Assembly (NCBI RefSeq): GCF_001704275.1
Contig: NZ_CP011533.1
Location: forward strand, 9,751,885-9,815,884
Source of the DNA: Streptomyces noursei ATCC 11455
GTDB taxonomy: Bacteria; Actinomycetota; Actinomycetes; Streptomycetales; Streptomycetaceae
Reading direction: 5' to 3'
Length of the DNA: 64,000 bases
Below the pieces are notes generated by a model, which saw only the letters and a list, made by a program, of their open reading frames with translations, had not been told where the DNA came from and did not search any database. Positions 28,401 through 37,200 of the stretch are shown here, piece by piece. A program made the position numbers and the translations under genes. The stretch's first letter is position 1; each line of letters starts with the position of its first letter.

Positions 28401-29085
28401 TCCCGCGCACCACCCCATCCGACAACTCCTCGTACGCCGTCCCCACCCCAGGCACCACGAAGACATCACCCACCTGGCCATCCGCGGCCGGCCGTCGCCG
28501 TACGTCCGCCCACGTGTAGCCGTGCTCCCCGCGCGCTTCTTCCACGGCCGGTGCCGGCTCGTCGTCCAGGTACGCCCGCACCAACGCCCGCACGCTCTCC
28601 GCGTCCGGCTCACCGTCCGCACCGATCACCGGCACGCCGATTCGTGCATCATCCGGAGCGACGACGACCCACCCTGCCGACTCTTTCGCGACATTGAAGA
28701 CCTCGCCGCGTGTGGTCGCGTGCCACATGCCGTCAATGATCCGCGTGAGCGTGATCCGCCGCTTCCCCGCGCCGCTCATGTCCTGCTGCTCCTCGTCCTC
28801 CTCGACCTCGGCGCATCCGGCGAACCGTCGTTCCCATGCCTGCGCTTCTCGTTTGGCTCGCGCAGCTTCCCGCTCCGCAATCTGCCGTTCCCGCCTGGCC
28901 GCCCGCTCACGGTCCCGCAGCTCACCTTTGGCGGTGATCGCTTCCAGCTCTGCGCGACGCTTCGGGGCGTCGGCTACCCACTGCTCTAGCTCCCGCATCT
29001 GGGCCGCGCGGTGCGCCTTCTCTGCCTCGCCGCGGGGCAGGAACGGCAGCCGCTCGGCTTGGTCTCGCGCTTCCTGTTTCGACAC
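25483..29085 (-). CDS. Giant unknown plasmid protein (1200 aa)
   Basis: A 1200-residue protein with no recognised family. The first 95 residues are a highly charged coiled coil. Several compact segments follow, separated by acidic or proline-rich linkers. Around residue 830 there is a zinc-ribbon-like set (CPRCFDRDY and CAACPTFGRG), and near residue 975 a CSCGWSARAG turn. No Walker motif, helicase, nuclease or membrane segment is evident. The coiled-coil frame continues upstream of GTG 29085 for about 25 codons without a start, so the true N-terminus is uncertain. Together with the giant gene at 34290 it forms a same-strand pair split by an IS21 element. Confidence 0.65.
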   Translation of the reverse strand: MSKQEARDQAERLPFLPRGEAEKAHRAAQMRELEQWVADAPKRRAELEAITAKGELRDRERAARRERQIAEREAARAKREAQAWERRFAGCAEVEEDEEQQDMSGAGKRRITLTRIIDGMWHATTRGEVFNVAKESAGWVVVAPDDARIGVPVIGADGEPDAESVRALVRAYLDDEPAPAVEEARGEHGYTWADVRRRPAADGQVGDVFVVPGVGTAYEELSDGVVRGTGVAVGMPLDGVAWTITARSGDMMTAKNHRGERHTELVKAGAYVLRVESLRNVVDSESGGSEAFFSAAGPEVVADGVGSCGGVRSGPVGDQADVSTAGQVPGGAVSDALVGNGEEGDQAAVAPAPVPVPVEGNYISRPAARATALDLAEREWAVECDRHGPMTVLVDKFGEPTERRDRAGVFTGREDAEYAAGLHLDEHQRRDAGVMTPEEIDEAAALALSSAQSNVLWWAHDGKLFETADGFVAEDTSATRFDVNTRVAKGRVLTLWAAGIVGAAAGGPGCRKIVLTAKGRRTRDLWRRARQIEAVECAVADNGFGVSAADRRRYPLLSEDRLFKGEEAGPTVAELKAARDAAAAEAARIEAERETLPAAAVDLVAEAEEQGWSVRTQVQSDHAVMLATREPDGLAVKAAWKHEGADGWRYMIGGAASDHVAINDIRDLDQVRRCLFESGVLVPVKVADVVTGPGTLEGWADDGGYCPGVAAPAGVVQGAGAEVEKVPAARWGDGPALVFIASRKSAPARARGLWVVTREEAQRFCSHAATRGRSFFLAWTERPGVEGEDWRWVRDTGSFDLVLAELGVTPRRVWDVAEVERFPESCPRCFDRDYVRGERCAACPTFGRGRHQVASVVQAAADAELQAAIKGALVRAALPAPRYVKGQRVMVTPEPVTHGGVTVQGLPWRGTFDRYETYGRAWVLQDGEYSPVIVPAREASADVAPPEHVTRVFTVPGQGARSRRAGYDPTLDVVAWVTCSCGWSARAGGNEWGACVGWGRAHVAAAQVGPWRVLAPPYVPGPRVFAIDPVTGGEASQDCGLGFQSVTAPPRLAIEGISAGEALPRQCEVTECRHRQTSEPAPCRDHAGCARRRQLDGAVAVQLDDDATVVRLARVPATRTEPSTSPHGPAPLQLADPVAVFAEVVSAFDLDEPTTRTKGNTQVREPAKEDTQRDRKKRAAQRRAAKARAALESAGQQRLF

Positions 29086-29987
29086 ACGCGAGCCCGAGGC
29101 GGCTTCCAGGCGCGCCGCTTTCGCCTCCTTGTCCGTCTTGTGGAGCCCGGATGGCTTCGTTCACTTCAAGCGACAGCGTTTGTCCATCGGTTTTGGCGGC
29201 GGGACGCGGTCTGCGGGGGCGTGGATGTGCATGAGAAATGACGTCACTTCGTGGGATGGCCCGCCGCCCGTGAGGGCGGCGGGCCATCGAGTTCGGGCCT
29301 GCGGATGTCAGCCGGCCTTAGCGGGTTCCTCGGCCCGGGCCCGGGTGGAGGCGAGCCGGTAGGAGTCGGTGCCGGTCTCGATGATCGTGCCGTTGAAGGT
29401 CAGGCGGTCGACGATGGCCGCGCAGAGGCGGGGGTCGGTGAACGTCTTGGTCCAGCGTGCGCCGTGCGGCGCTTCGTTGTATCCCCGACGCAGTCGGGAT
29501 GAACTTGGAGGGAGGTTCTTGGGTCGCCGGGCTTACTTGAGCGCGAAAGCGTGAGGGGACAACAGCATGCTCGGAAAGCGGTGTCCGTCTGGAGGCGTCC
29601 AGGGCGGGGTGCCGCAAGACCCGCGCGATATGGCTAAGGCTTGATTACTTGAAGCCCAATTCCCAGCGGTGCGAAAGACACCCGTCGAAACGACGCCTGA
29701 ATTCGACGTCACGCCATGCTTCGGTCGCGGTTGGAGGCTGGAGCAACCTCCATGGCGTTGAGCGCCTCCCAGCGAGGGCGGCCAAGGGAATGAGTGGGCG
29801 GCCTAAGTCGCGCTAGATACGTACAACGAAGACGTACCACGGGATCGCCTACGGGGCGCGAGCTCTATGGCGACGGAGTGCCCGTAGTAGTCGCAGGAGT
29901 GACGACCTGCCAGGGAGGCCGGGAAAGCCGGTCACAGGGCGAAGGGGCACAGGTGATTGAGGCGTCCGGCGATGGGAGGTATGCGTA

Positions 29988-31775
29988 ATGCAGAGCGCCG
30001 CAACGGTGCTGGGCGTCCTCCGGGAACGCGGCAGGCAAGGTCTGCCGCTGGCAAGACTGTATCGGCAATTGTTCAACCCGCAGTTGTTCCTGATGGCTTA
30101 CGGGCGCATCTACGCCAACAAGGGTGCGATGACGCCCGGGGCCACCGGGGAAACCGTGGATGGTATGTCCCTGGAGAAGATCGACACGATCATCGGTAAG
30201 TTACGTGCCGAGACGTATCGTTGGACTCCGGTTCGGCGGACCTACATCCCAAAGAAGAACGGGAGAAAGAGACCGCTCGGACTGCCTACGTGGTCGGACA
30301 AGCTGGTCGCTGAGGTGGTCCGCCTCCTTTGGGAGGCGTACTACGACGTCCAGTTCTCCCGTCACTCCCACGGCTTCCGCCCCGGTCGGGGCTGCCACAC
30401 CGCGCTCAACGAGGTGGTGGAAGTCTGGAAGGGAACACATTGGTTCATCGAGGGAGACATCTCCGATTGCTTCGGCAGTCTGGATCACGGGGTGATGCTC
30501 GCAATCCTGGGAGAGCGAATCCACGATGGACGATTTCTGCGGCTGATCCGCCAGATGCTCAAGGCCGGGTACTTGGAGGACTGGCGATGGAATGCCACGC
30601 TCAGTGGTGCGCCACAGGGTGGCGTGGCCTCTCCGATCCTGTCCAACATCTACCTGGACCGGCTGGATCAGTTCGTTGAACAGCGCCTCATGCCGGACTA
30701 CAACCGGGGCAGGCTGCGCCGGCGGAACCGGGAGTACTGGCGCGTCGAAGCGAGGATTAAACGGGCAGGCCAGCGTGGAGATAAGGCGGCAGTACATGCG
30801 CTTCGGCAGCAGCTGCGACGCCTTCCCAGTGCCGACCCGGATGATCCGGACTATCGGCGGCTGCGGTATGTCCGCTATGCCGACGACTGGCTGCTCGGAT
30901 TCGCTGGGCCAAAGCGAGAAGCCATGGAGATCAAAAAACGGATGAAGGATTTCCTGCATGACGAACTCAGGCTGGAACTCTCCGAGTCCAAAACCTTGAT
31001 CACGCACGCTGCCAGCCAGGCGGCGCGCTTCCTCGGTTATGAACTGAGGACTCAGCTTGCCGACACGAAGATCACTCGGGGGCGTCGAGCGGTCAATGGC
31101 TGTATCGGCCTATACGTGCCACGGGATGTAATCCGGAATCGGTGCGCGTTGTATATGAAGCGCGGGAAATCCAAGTTTCGCGGGGCACTGATACACGATC
31201 AGGACTACTCGATCGTTGCGAAGTACCAAGCGGAATATCGGGGACTCGTCCAGTACTACCTGCTGGCCCAAAACGTGGGACGTCTGGGCATACTGCACTG
31301 GGTCATGGAGACATCCATGCTCAAGACTCTGGCCAGGAAGCATCAGTCCACCGTCACCAGGATGGCTCGCCGACATAGGGCGACCGTCCAGACGCCCGAC
31401 GGGCCACGGACGTGCATGCAGGTCATAGTCAAGCGCAGTGACGGCAGGAAGCCACTGGTCGCCCGCTTTGGCGGAATCCCGCTGAAGCGGCAACGTTTTG
31501 CTGACCTGGTCGACAGGAAACCGTCAACGAGATACACCGGCAGCAACGAGCTGATTCACCGGCTCTTGGCGGGGCAGTGTGAGATGTGCAGATCGCGGAA
31601 TGGTCTGCAAGTCCACCACATCCGTAAGATGGCAGATCTCAACCGGCCTGGTCGGCCCGAACCTTCTCCCTGGGTAAGGCTCATGGCGCAACGTCGACGC
31701 AAGACCCTTGTGGTCTGTCACGACTGCCATTGGGAAATCCATAGAGGACGGGCCACGGTCTCAACTCGGAGATGA
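29988..31775 (+). CDS. ltrA: Group II intron reverse transcriptase/maturase with HNH endonuclease
   Basis: A 595-residue intron-encoded protein. RT motifs appear in order: HGFRPGRGCHTAL, GDISDCFGSLDH, GAPQGGVASPILSNIYLDRL and the catalytic YADD in VRYADDWLLGF (about residue 300), then FLGYEL. The maturase (X) region follows, and an HNH nuclease ends the protein (CEMCRSRNGLQVHHIRKM, then CHDCHWEIH). It would help splice the intron RNA and copy it into DNA at new sites. The ATG at 29988 follows GGGAGG. The frame is intact, so the intron may be mobile. Confidence 0.92.
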   Translation: MQSAATVLGVLRERGRQGLPLARLYRQLFNPQLFLMAYGRIYANKGAMTPGATGETVDGMSLEKIDTIIGKLRAETYRWTPVRRTYIPKKNGRKRPLGLPTWSDKLVAEVVRLLWEAYYDVQFSRHSHGFRPGRGCHTALNEVVEVWKGTHWFIEGDISDCFGSLDHGVMLAILGERIHDGRFLRLIRQMLKAGYLEDWRWNATLSGAPQGGVASPILSNIYLDRLDQFVEQRLMPDYNRGRLRRRNREYWRVEARIKRAGQRGDKAAVHALRQQLRRLPSADPDDPDYRRLRYVRYADDWLLGFAGPKREAMEIKKRMKDFLHDELRLELSESKTLITHAASQAARFLGYELRTQLADTKITRGRRAVNGCIGLYVPRDVIRNRCALYMKRGKSKFRGALIHDQDYSIVAKYQAEYRGLVQYYLLAQNVGRLGILHWVMETSMLKTLARKHQSTVTRMARRHRATVQTPDGPRTCMQVIVKRSDGRKPLVARFGGIPLKRQRFADLVDRKPSTRYTGSNELIHRLLAGQCEMCRSRNGLQVHHIRKMADLNRPGRPEPSPWVRLMAQRRRKTLVVCHDCHWEIHRGRATVSTRR

Positions 31776-31785
31776 CGTCACTGGA

Positions 31786-31819
31786 GAGCGGTATGCGTTG
31801 AAAGGCGCCCGTACCGTTC
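31786..31819 (+). ncRNA. Group II intron domain V
   Basis: Exactly 34 nt that fold as GAGCGGTA...TACCGTTC with an internal bulge and a GAAA-type loop. The AGC catalytic triad is at the 5' side. It lies 60 bases before the intron end, leaving room for domain VI with its branch-point A. Confidence 0.85.
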
Positions 31820-32527
31820 GGGAAGGGGCCGTCGGAAAAGGACCCCAGCCAGGGGCACCTCGTCGGCGGCCTACTTCACCGCCGAAGGACTCGTTGGAGG
31901 CGATGGCGACGCTGTTCTTCTCCTCGCGCTCGGTCAGGACCTGGAAGAGCAGTTCGGCGCCGTGCCGGTCGAGTTCCATGTAGCCGAGTTCGTCGATGCA
32001 GAGCAGGTCGACGCGGCCGTAGCGGGCGATGGTCTTGTTCAGCTGCTTCTCGTCGGCGGCCTCGACCAGCTCGTTGACCAGCTTCGTGGCGAGCGTGTAG
32101 CGGACCCGGTAGCCCTTCATAGCGGCCTCCGTGCCGAGGGCGATGAGCATGTGGGACTTGCCGGTGCCGGAGTCGCCGATCAGGCAGAGCGGCTGCCCCT
32201 TCTTGATCCACTCGCAGGAGGCGAGGGTGTGGACGGTGGCCGCGTCGATATTGGGGTTGGCGTCGAAGTCGAACGTCCGAAGGGACTTCTCCCTCGGGAA
32301 GCCAGCCGCCTTGATCCGCCGCTCCGAGCGGCGGCGGGCCCGGTCGTCGCACTCGGCCATCAGCAGTTCGGCGAGGAAGCCCCGGTAGCTCATCTGCTCC
32401 TTGAGCGCCCGCTCGGCGATGTCGGAGAACTCCTTGCGGATCGACGGAAGCCGCAGCATGCGGCAGGCGGTGTCGATGGCGGCGTCGGCGGCCTGCTCGG
32501 TCAAGCCTCGCTGGCGGGGCAGGGTGG

Positions 32528-34159
32528 TCATTGCGCTTCTCCCTCACGGTGGTCACCGCCGCTTTCGCGACGGCGTCGGAGCAACTGGTCATAGGGGGTC
32601 ACCGAGGGCAGCGGCCTGGTGTCCGGCGGAAGGTGGGCAAGACGCCACTCGTGCAGGAACGTCACGTTTCCTGGCGTCGGTCCCGGACCGGTGGCCGGTG
32701 GTTCGTCCTCGGCCTGGGCGGCCTTGCGGGCCTCCAGCGCGACCGCGTCCGCGGTCAGGGCTCCGGCCCGCAAGGCGGTGGCCAGCCCGGCGACCAGGTG
32801 CTCGTGCGGGATGTGCCGGCCCAGCAGCAGCACCTCGATCAGGGCCCGGGTGCCGTCCCGCTCGCCGTGGACCTTGCGGGCCTGGGCCCACCAGGCGTCA
32901 TGGACGGGGGTGAACTTGCCTGCCGAGCGGGCCTGTTCGAGGGCGGTGGCGCCGGGGAAGGCGCCTGGCTTGCGGATCAGGGCTTCGAGGTAGTGGTCCA
33001 GCTCCAGGCGGCAGCCGGCCTTGGCGATCAGCCGCTCATGCCGGGCGACTTCCACATTCTGGTCGTAAACCACCAGGTGGGAGGCGTGCAGGACGACCCG
33101 GACCCGCTTGCCGATCAGGCGGACGGGCACCGAGTAGCGGTTGGTGCGGACGGTGATCTGGCTGTAGCGGTCGACCCTGGGGGTGAACACCCGCCCGGTC
33201 TCGAACGGCTCCTCCGGCAGCGGCAGCAGCAGCGGCCGTTCGAGCTCGAAGTACTCGTCGATGGTCCGCGGCCGCGAGCCGATCCGGCGCCGGCCGTCGT
33301 GCAGGTCCCACTGCTCGACCATCTCGTTCAGCTCCGCCAGCGAGGAAACCTCCGGCACCGGGGTGAAGTGGTTGCGGCGGAAGTAGCCGATCTGCCCCTC
33401 GACCCCGCCCTTCTCGTGGGCGCCGTCGATGCCGGGGCGGCAGTAGAAGCTCTCGATGCCGAAGTGCGACCGGAAGGCGATCCACCGGTCGGTCTCCACC
33501 CGGGCCCGGCTCAGTCCCAGCACCTGGGCGACGGCGGCCTTGAGATTGTCGTAGCGCACCCGCCCCCGCGGGACACCGCCCAGCGTCCGCAGCGCGTGCA
33601 CGTGGCCCTCGAAGAAGGCTTCCTGGCCGGCGGAGGCGAACACCCGGTGGACGGCCTTGCCGGAATACGACAGGCGGAAGGAGAACAAGTAGCAGGTCAC
33701 CAGCTCGCCGGCGAGCCGCACGGCCACGTCACCGAAGTCGACCTCCGCCTCCATCCCCGGCGGATGGGTCTGCGGGACGAACGCCTCGATGGGCGCCTTG
33801 CCCGCCTCCACCGCGATCTGCGGCTTCCGGTCGGCGACATACCGCCTGACCATCGGATACGACACCTCGGCGCCGTGTTCCTCGACCAGCCGGTGAAAGA
33901 TCCGCGTCACCGTGTGCCGCTGCTTGCGCGGCGCGTCCAGGTCCGCCCGCAGGATCCCGTCGATCACCGCCTTGTACGGATCGAGCGCCGACGGCCGCGG
34001 CGGCAGCGGCTTGCGCGGCTCCGGCCAGGCCGAGTCCAGAGCCTTGCGCACCGTCCGCCAGCCGACGTTGTACTTGCGCTCCAGCTCCCGCATCGCCAGG
34101 CCAGCCCGGTGGTCCCGCCGGATCGCCGCGTACAGCTCGACCTTCGACATCTGCGGCAT
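32528..34159 (-). CDS. istA: IS21-family transposase IstA
   Basis: A 543-residue IstA transposase with an N-terminal helix-turn-helix (IRRDHRAGLAMRELERKYNV), a DDE core that starts around EVDFGDVAVRLAGE and includes YDNLKAAVAQVLG and AHEKGGVEGQIGYFRRNHF (the catalytic E), and a C-terminal beta-barrel. It appears intact and reads directly into istB with overlapping codons. The start is ATG at 34159; GTG-type alternatives further upstream are less likely. Confidence 0.9.
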   Translation of the reverse strand: MPQMSKVELYAAIRRDHRAGLAMRELERKYNVGWRTVRKALDSAWPEPRKPLPPRPSALDPYKAVIDGILRADLDAPRKQRHTVTRIFHRLVEEHGAEVSYPMVRRYVADRKPQIAVEAGKAPIEAFVPQTHPPGMEAEVDFGDVAVRLAGELVTCYLFSFRLSYSGKAVHRVFASAGQEAFFEGHVHALRTLGGVPRGRVRYDNLKAAVAQVLGLSRARVETDRWIAFRSHFGIESFYCRPGIDGAHEKGGVEGQIGYFRRNHFTPVPEVSSLAELNEMVEQWDLHDGRRRIGSRPRTIDEYFELERPLLLPLPEEPFETGRVFTPRVDRYSQITVRTNRYSVPVRLIGKRVRVVLHASHLVVYDQNVEVARHERLIAKAGCRLELDHYLEALIRKPGAFPGATALEQARSAGKFTPVHDAWWAQARKVHGERDGTRALIEVLLLGRHIPHEHLVAGLATALRAGALTADAVALEARKAAQAEDEPPATGPGPTPGNVTFLHEWRLAHLPPDTRPLPSVTPYDQLLRRRRESGGDHREGEAQ

Positions 34160-34289
34160 GACCAGGACCTTTCACCGGAAACACCCCGATGCTGTCCTGG
34201 CAAGCCCCCCACCGCCGTCAAAACTCGTGAACATCACCCGACCGTGGAACCGGGCGCCTCCAGAACCCGTGTACAACCGCCGTCACGAC

Positions 34290-37200
34290 TCATGAACAAA
34301 GCCACCCGGAGGTGTGCAGCGTCGCCAGGTACGCTGCGCGCTTCCCGTCTGCTGTGGCTTGGACCGGCCCGCAGTGCCCCTGCACGGGGAGCCGCACAAA
34401 CCCGCCGGTGGCCAACAGCCGAACCCGAGGCCCGCTCACCGCGCGGCCTCCATCGAGCCGTACCACCCCGTCGGTGTCCATGGTCAGCCGTCCCGCGGCC
34501 GCCCATCCGGCTACCTCGGCAACCTTCTCCGACCATCCCAGGCGCGGAACGATGCCCACCGCGTCCATGTAGTCCGGGTACCACCGCTCACGTTCGGCGA
34601 TGGACTGTTCCGGTGCGCCGGTCTCGGGGTCGGCCGGAAGCATCTCGCTGCCCTCGTCCCCGTCTTCGGTTTCGGCGCCGTCGCCCACCGGTCGGCCAAC
34701 GCGTTCAACGCCGCTGTCAGCATCTCGAACGGGTCCGTGCTCATCGTCCCCGCAGTGGCTGCCGGGGGAGTGTGCAGGAATGGGAGTCACTACCTCCGCC
34801 GCGTCATCCGCTCCCGCCTCGGGAACCTTGACCGCTTCCCGCGCCTTACGGTCCTGCTCTGCCAACTCCGCCAGGCGCGCCCGCGTCGCGTTGTACGCCT
34901 GCACCACCAACTGATGCGCCGCCGGCTTACTGTCGGCGATCCCCACCAGCCGCCGCGTCTTGGGATCGTGGCCGTACCCGGGCCCTTCCCAGACCACGAA
35001 CTGTTCCCCGTACCGCTCCATCCCGTACGACTGCCATCCGCCGTAGGTGATCTCCCAGCCCTCATCCGACTTACCCTGCGGAGCACCCACCAGGGCGCGC
35101 TGCACGTGGTCGTCTGCGGCAGCCAGCATGCGCGTTTCGGAGTCCTGGCGCACCATTGCCCACACGTTGCCACGGTCCGACGCCGCGCCCACCTTCCTGC
35201 CGTCGCCGTTCTTGACCACGAACGGCTTCTTCAGCCGGTGGTTGGTCTCGATGCGGTACGTGTGGCCGTATGCCGTGGTCATGATCGACGCGTACCCGTC
35301 CGCCTCCCCAGTCCGGGTCATCTCCTCGCCGCATCCCACCGCGGGGGTGTCCATGGCATCGGCGGGGATGGCGCGTACCCACCAGGCGACATACGCCATG
35401 CGCTCAAGGTGCACCCATTCCCGCTGCGCGGCCGACGCTTTCCGGCTGCTCTCCACGATCTCGCCCCAAGTGCGACCGGCGAAGGCCACCGCCAGATCTT
35501 CGTGATCGTCCGCGCCCATCTGCGCAGCCTGGGCTGGCGCGTCGGTGTACCGGCCAAGGCACCACCGGTCAGCCTGGAACCGTGTCCCGTCCTGCTCTCC
35601 CTCGATGAGGAGACCGAAGCGGCCGTGGCAGATGTCGCACCGGCCCCCCTCGTTGGCGCCTGTCACCACGCACCCAAGCGCGATCAGCTCATCTGACGGG
35701 GCGCCGGCGAACGCGTGGAGGGGGACTGCCTGGCGGCCTGGCCCGGCCGGCGCCGTCGACTGCGGCCCCTCGGTCTCCTCAGGTTCGCTGGTTTCCTCGG
35801 ACGCCTCGGGTGCCGGGACCGCATCGCGATCCGGAGCCTTGACCACGATCCCCGGGTGCGCCCGGAACGACCAGCCCTGTTGCTGCGCCACCTGCCGCAG
35901 CTGTACGTACCCCGTGGGCAGGTCGTACCGCGCGGCGTCCACGTCTTCCGTGACCACCGCTTCCGCCCGCACCGGGACCGGAGCCGGCTCAGGGGCCGAT
36001 TTCACCTCAGGTGCGGCAGACAGGCGTGCCGTGCGGCCCTTGAACGGCCCGTCGTACCCGGCATCCCCCCATTCGGCCACCAGCCCCAAGGAGGCAAGCG
36101 CCGCGTTCGCCGCCTTCACCGCACCGGGATCCATCGCACCGCGCACGAACCACCGGGCCTCCCCAGGCGGCGTCAGGTCCACCGCGTGAAGTTCCTTCCA
36201 CCGGCCGTCCGTCAGCCGCAGGACCGCCGTAGCAGCACCGCCGGCCGCGTTGATCACCGCGCGCTTACACCTCGCCACGTCCACCCTCGGCGCCCCTTGT
36301 GGAGCCGGCTCGGGGCCCGGTTGCGGAGGCTGGTGTGCGTCCCACACCGCCAACGCCTCATGTCCCTTGGTGGTCAACTCCACAGACAGCGGCGCGGCGT
36401 CATCCTCAGGAACCGTGATCCCTGCCAGTCCGTGACCGGTCGCCCACCCCATATCCCTGAGCAGGACCGGGGCGCCCTTACGGATGCGCCACTTGCCCGA
36501 CGTCGTGACTTTCACGGCGCCTGCGTCGATAGCGCGGAGCACCTCGGGGAGACGGGCTTGCCACCGGAGGACGTTGGCGCGTTCACGGTCGGTCATCACA
36601 CCCGGCGCCGCGCCTTCGGGACCGGCCACGGGAGCCGGCGCGGCGTGCTCGGCGAACGCGTCCCGCGCAGCCTGCGCGGTAGCGAAACGCAGCACCCGAT
36701 CACCGTCCATGAACTGCCCCCTGGTCCCCATGCCGGGGCACCTGCACATCACCCGAAACGGACCCTCCCCACCACGCTGTTCGTGGTACTCGATCAGTCC
36801 TTCGTGGCCGTTGCGCTCCACCGGCGCCGCAACCTCCACCGACCCCAGCACCGCCCCCGGCACCACTTCGCCCAGCCAAGCCCCTACCTGCAGCGTGGCT
36901 TCGGCCCGGGCGTTCGCCGCCGCCTCCTCACGCTCCACAGCCGACCGCTTCTCGCGCTGCCGAACCCCCCACTCAATCTCCCGGCTAGAAGACGACACCC
37001 ACCGCGGGAACGTCGGATCGTGCTCCTCGCCCATCGGCGCGGCAGCCGCTGACGCCCACACCTGCGCCGCACGGTGCGCCAGCATCCCCGCCGACACATC
37101 AGCACCCACCGGCGTCACCACCACCCGACGCCCCTCCACCCGCACCACAGGGCACGGGAACGCTGCCTTGAACCATGTGATCCGCGCCCACCCCGCCCGC

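Larger units (their letters stand above)
29457..31879 (+). mobile_element. Group II intron
   Basis: The 2423-base intron starts GTGCGCC and ends CTACTTCAC, the expected GUGYG and AY ends. It encodes an RT-maturase-HNH protein and has a 34-nt domain V near its 3' end. The boundaries are fixed independently by the restored istB reading frame (TTC GGC GGC TGG). The structured RNA upstream of the ORF (29457-29987) would be domains I-III and part of IV. Confidence 0.9.
29308..32531 (-). pseudogene. istB: istB (IS21 ATPase) split by the intron
   Basis: The 5' exon (32531 down to 31880) encodes an IstB-type AAA+ protein with Walker A GDSGTGKSHML and Walker B LLCIDELGYME, ending NSVAIASNESFGG. The 3' exon (29456 down to 29308) resumes with WTKTFTDPRLCAAIVDRL and ends AKAG. 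Removing 29457-31879 rejoins the frame exactly. The intron's sense strand is opposite to istB, so splicing of the istB mRNA cannot repair it. The ATG at 32531 overlaps the istA stop (ATGA). Without IstB, transposition of this copy should fail. Confidence 0.9.
29181..34298 (-). mobile_element. IS21-family element interrupted by a group II intron
   Basis: The ends match as imperfect inverted repeats starting TGT (TGTCCATCGGTTTTGGCGGC at the left, TGTTCATGAGTCGTGACGGC read inward from the right). It carries istA and istB in the usual overlapping order. No target duplication is seen across the ends. At the right end the element supplies the stop codon of the neighbouring giant gene. Confidence 0.75.

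Noticed and set aside
32531..34831. A 766-codon + strand open frame
   Set aside because: It is antisense to istA, which has clear family motifs; long antisense frames are normal at this GC content.
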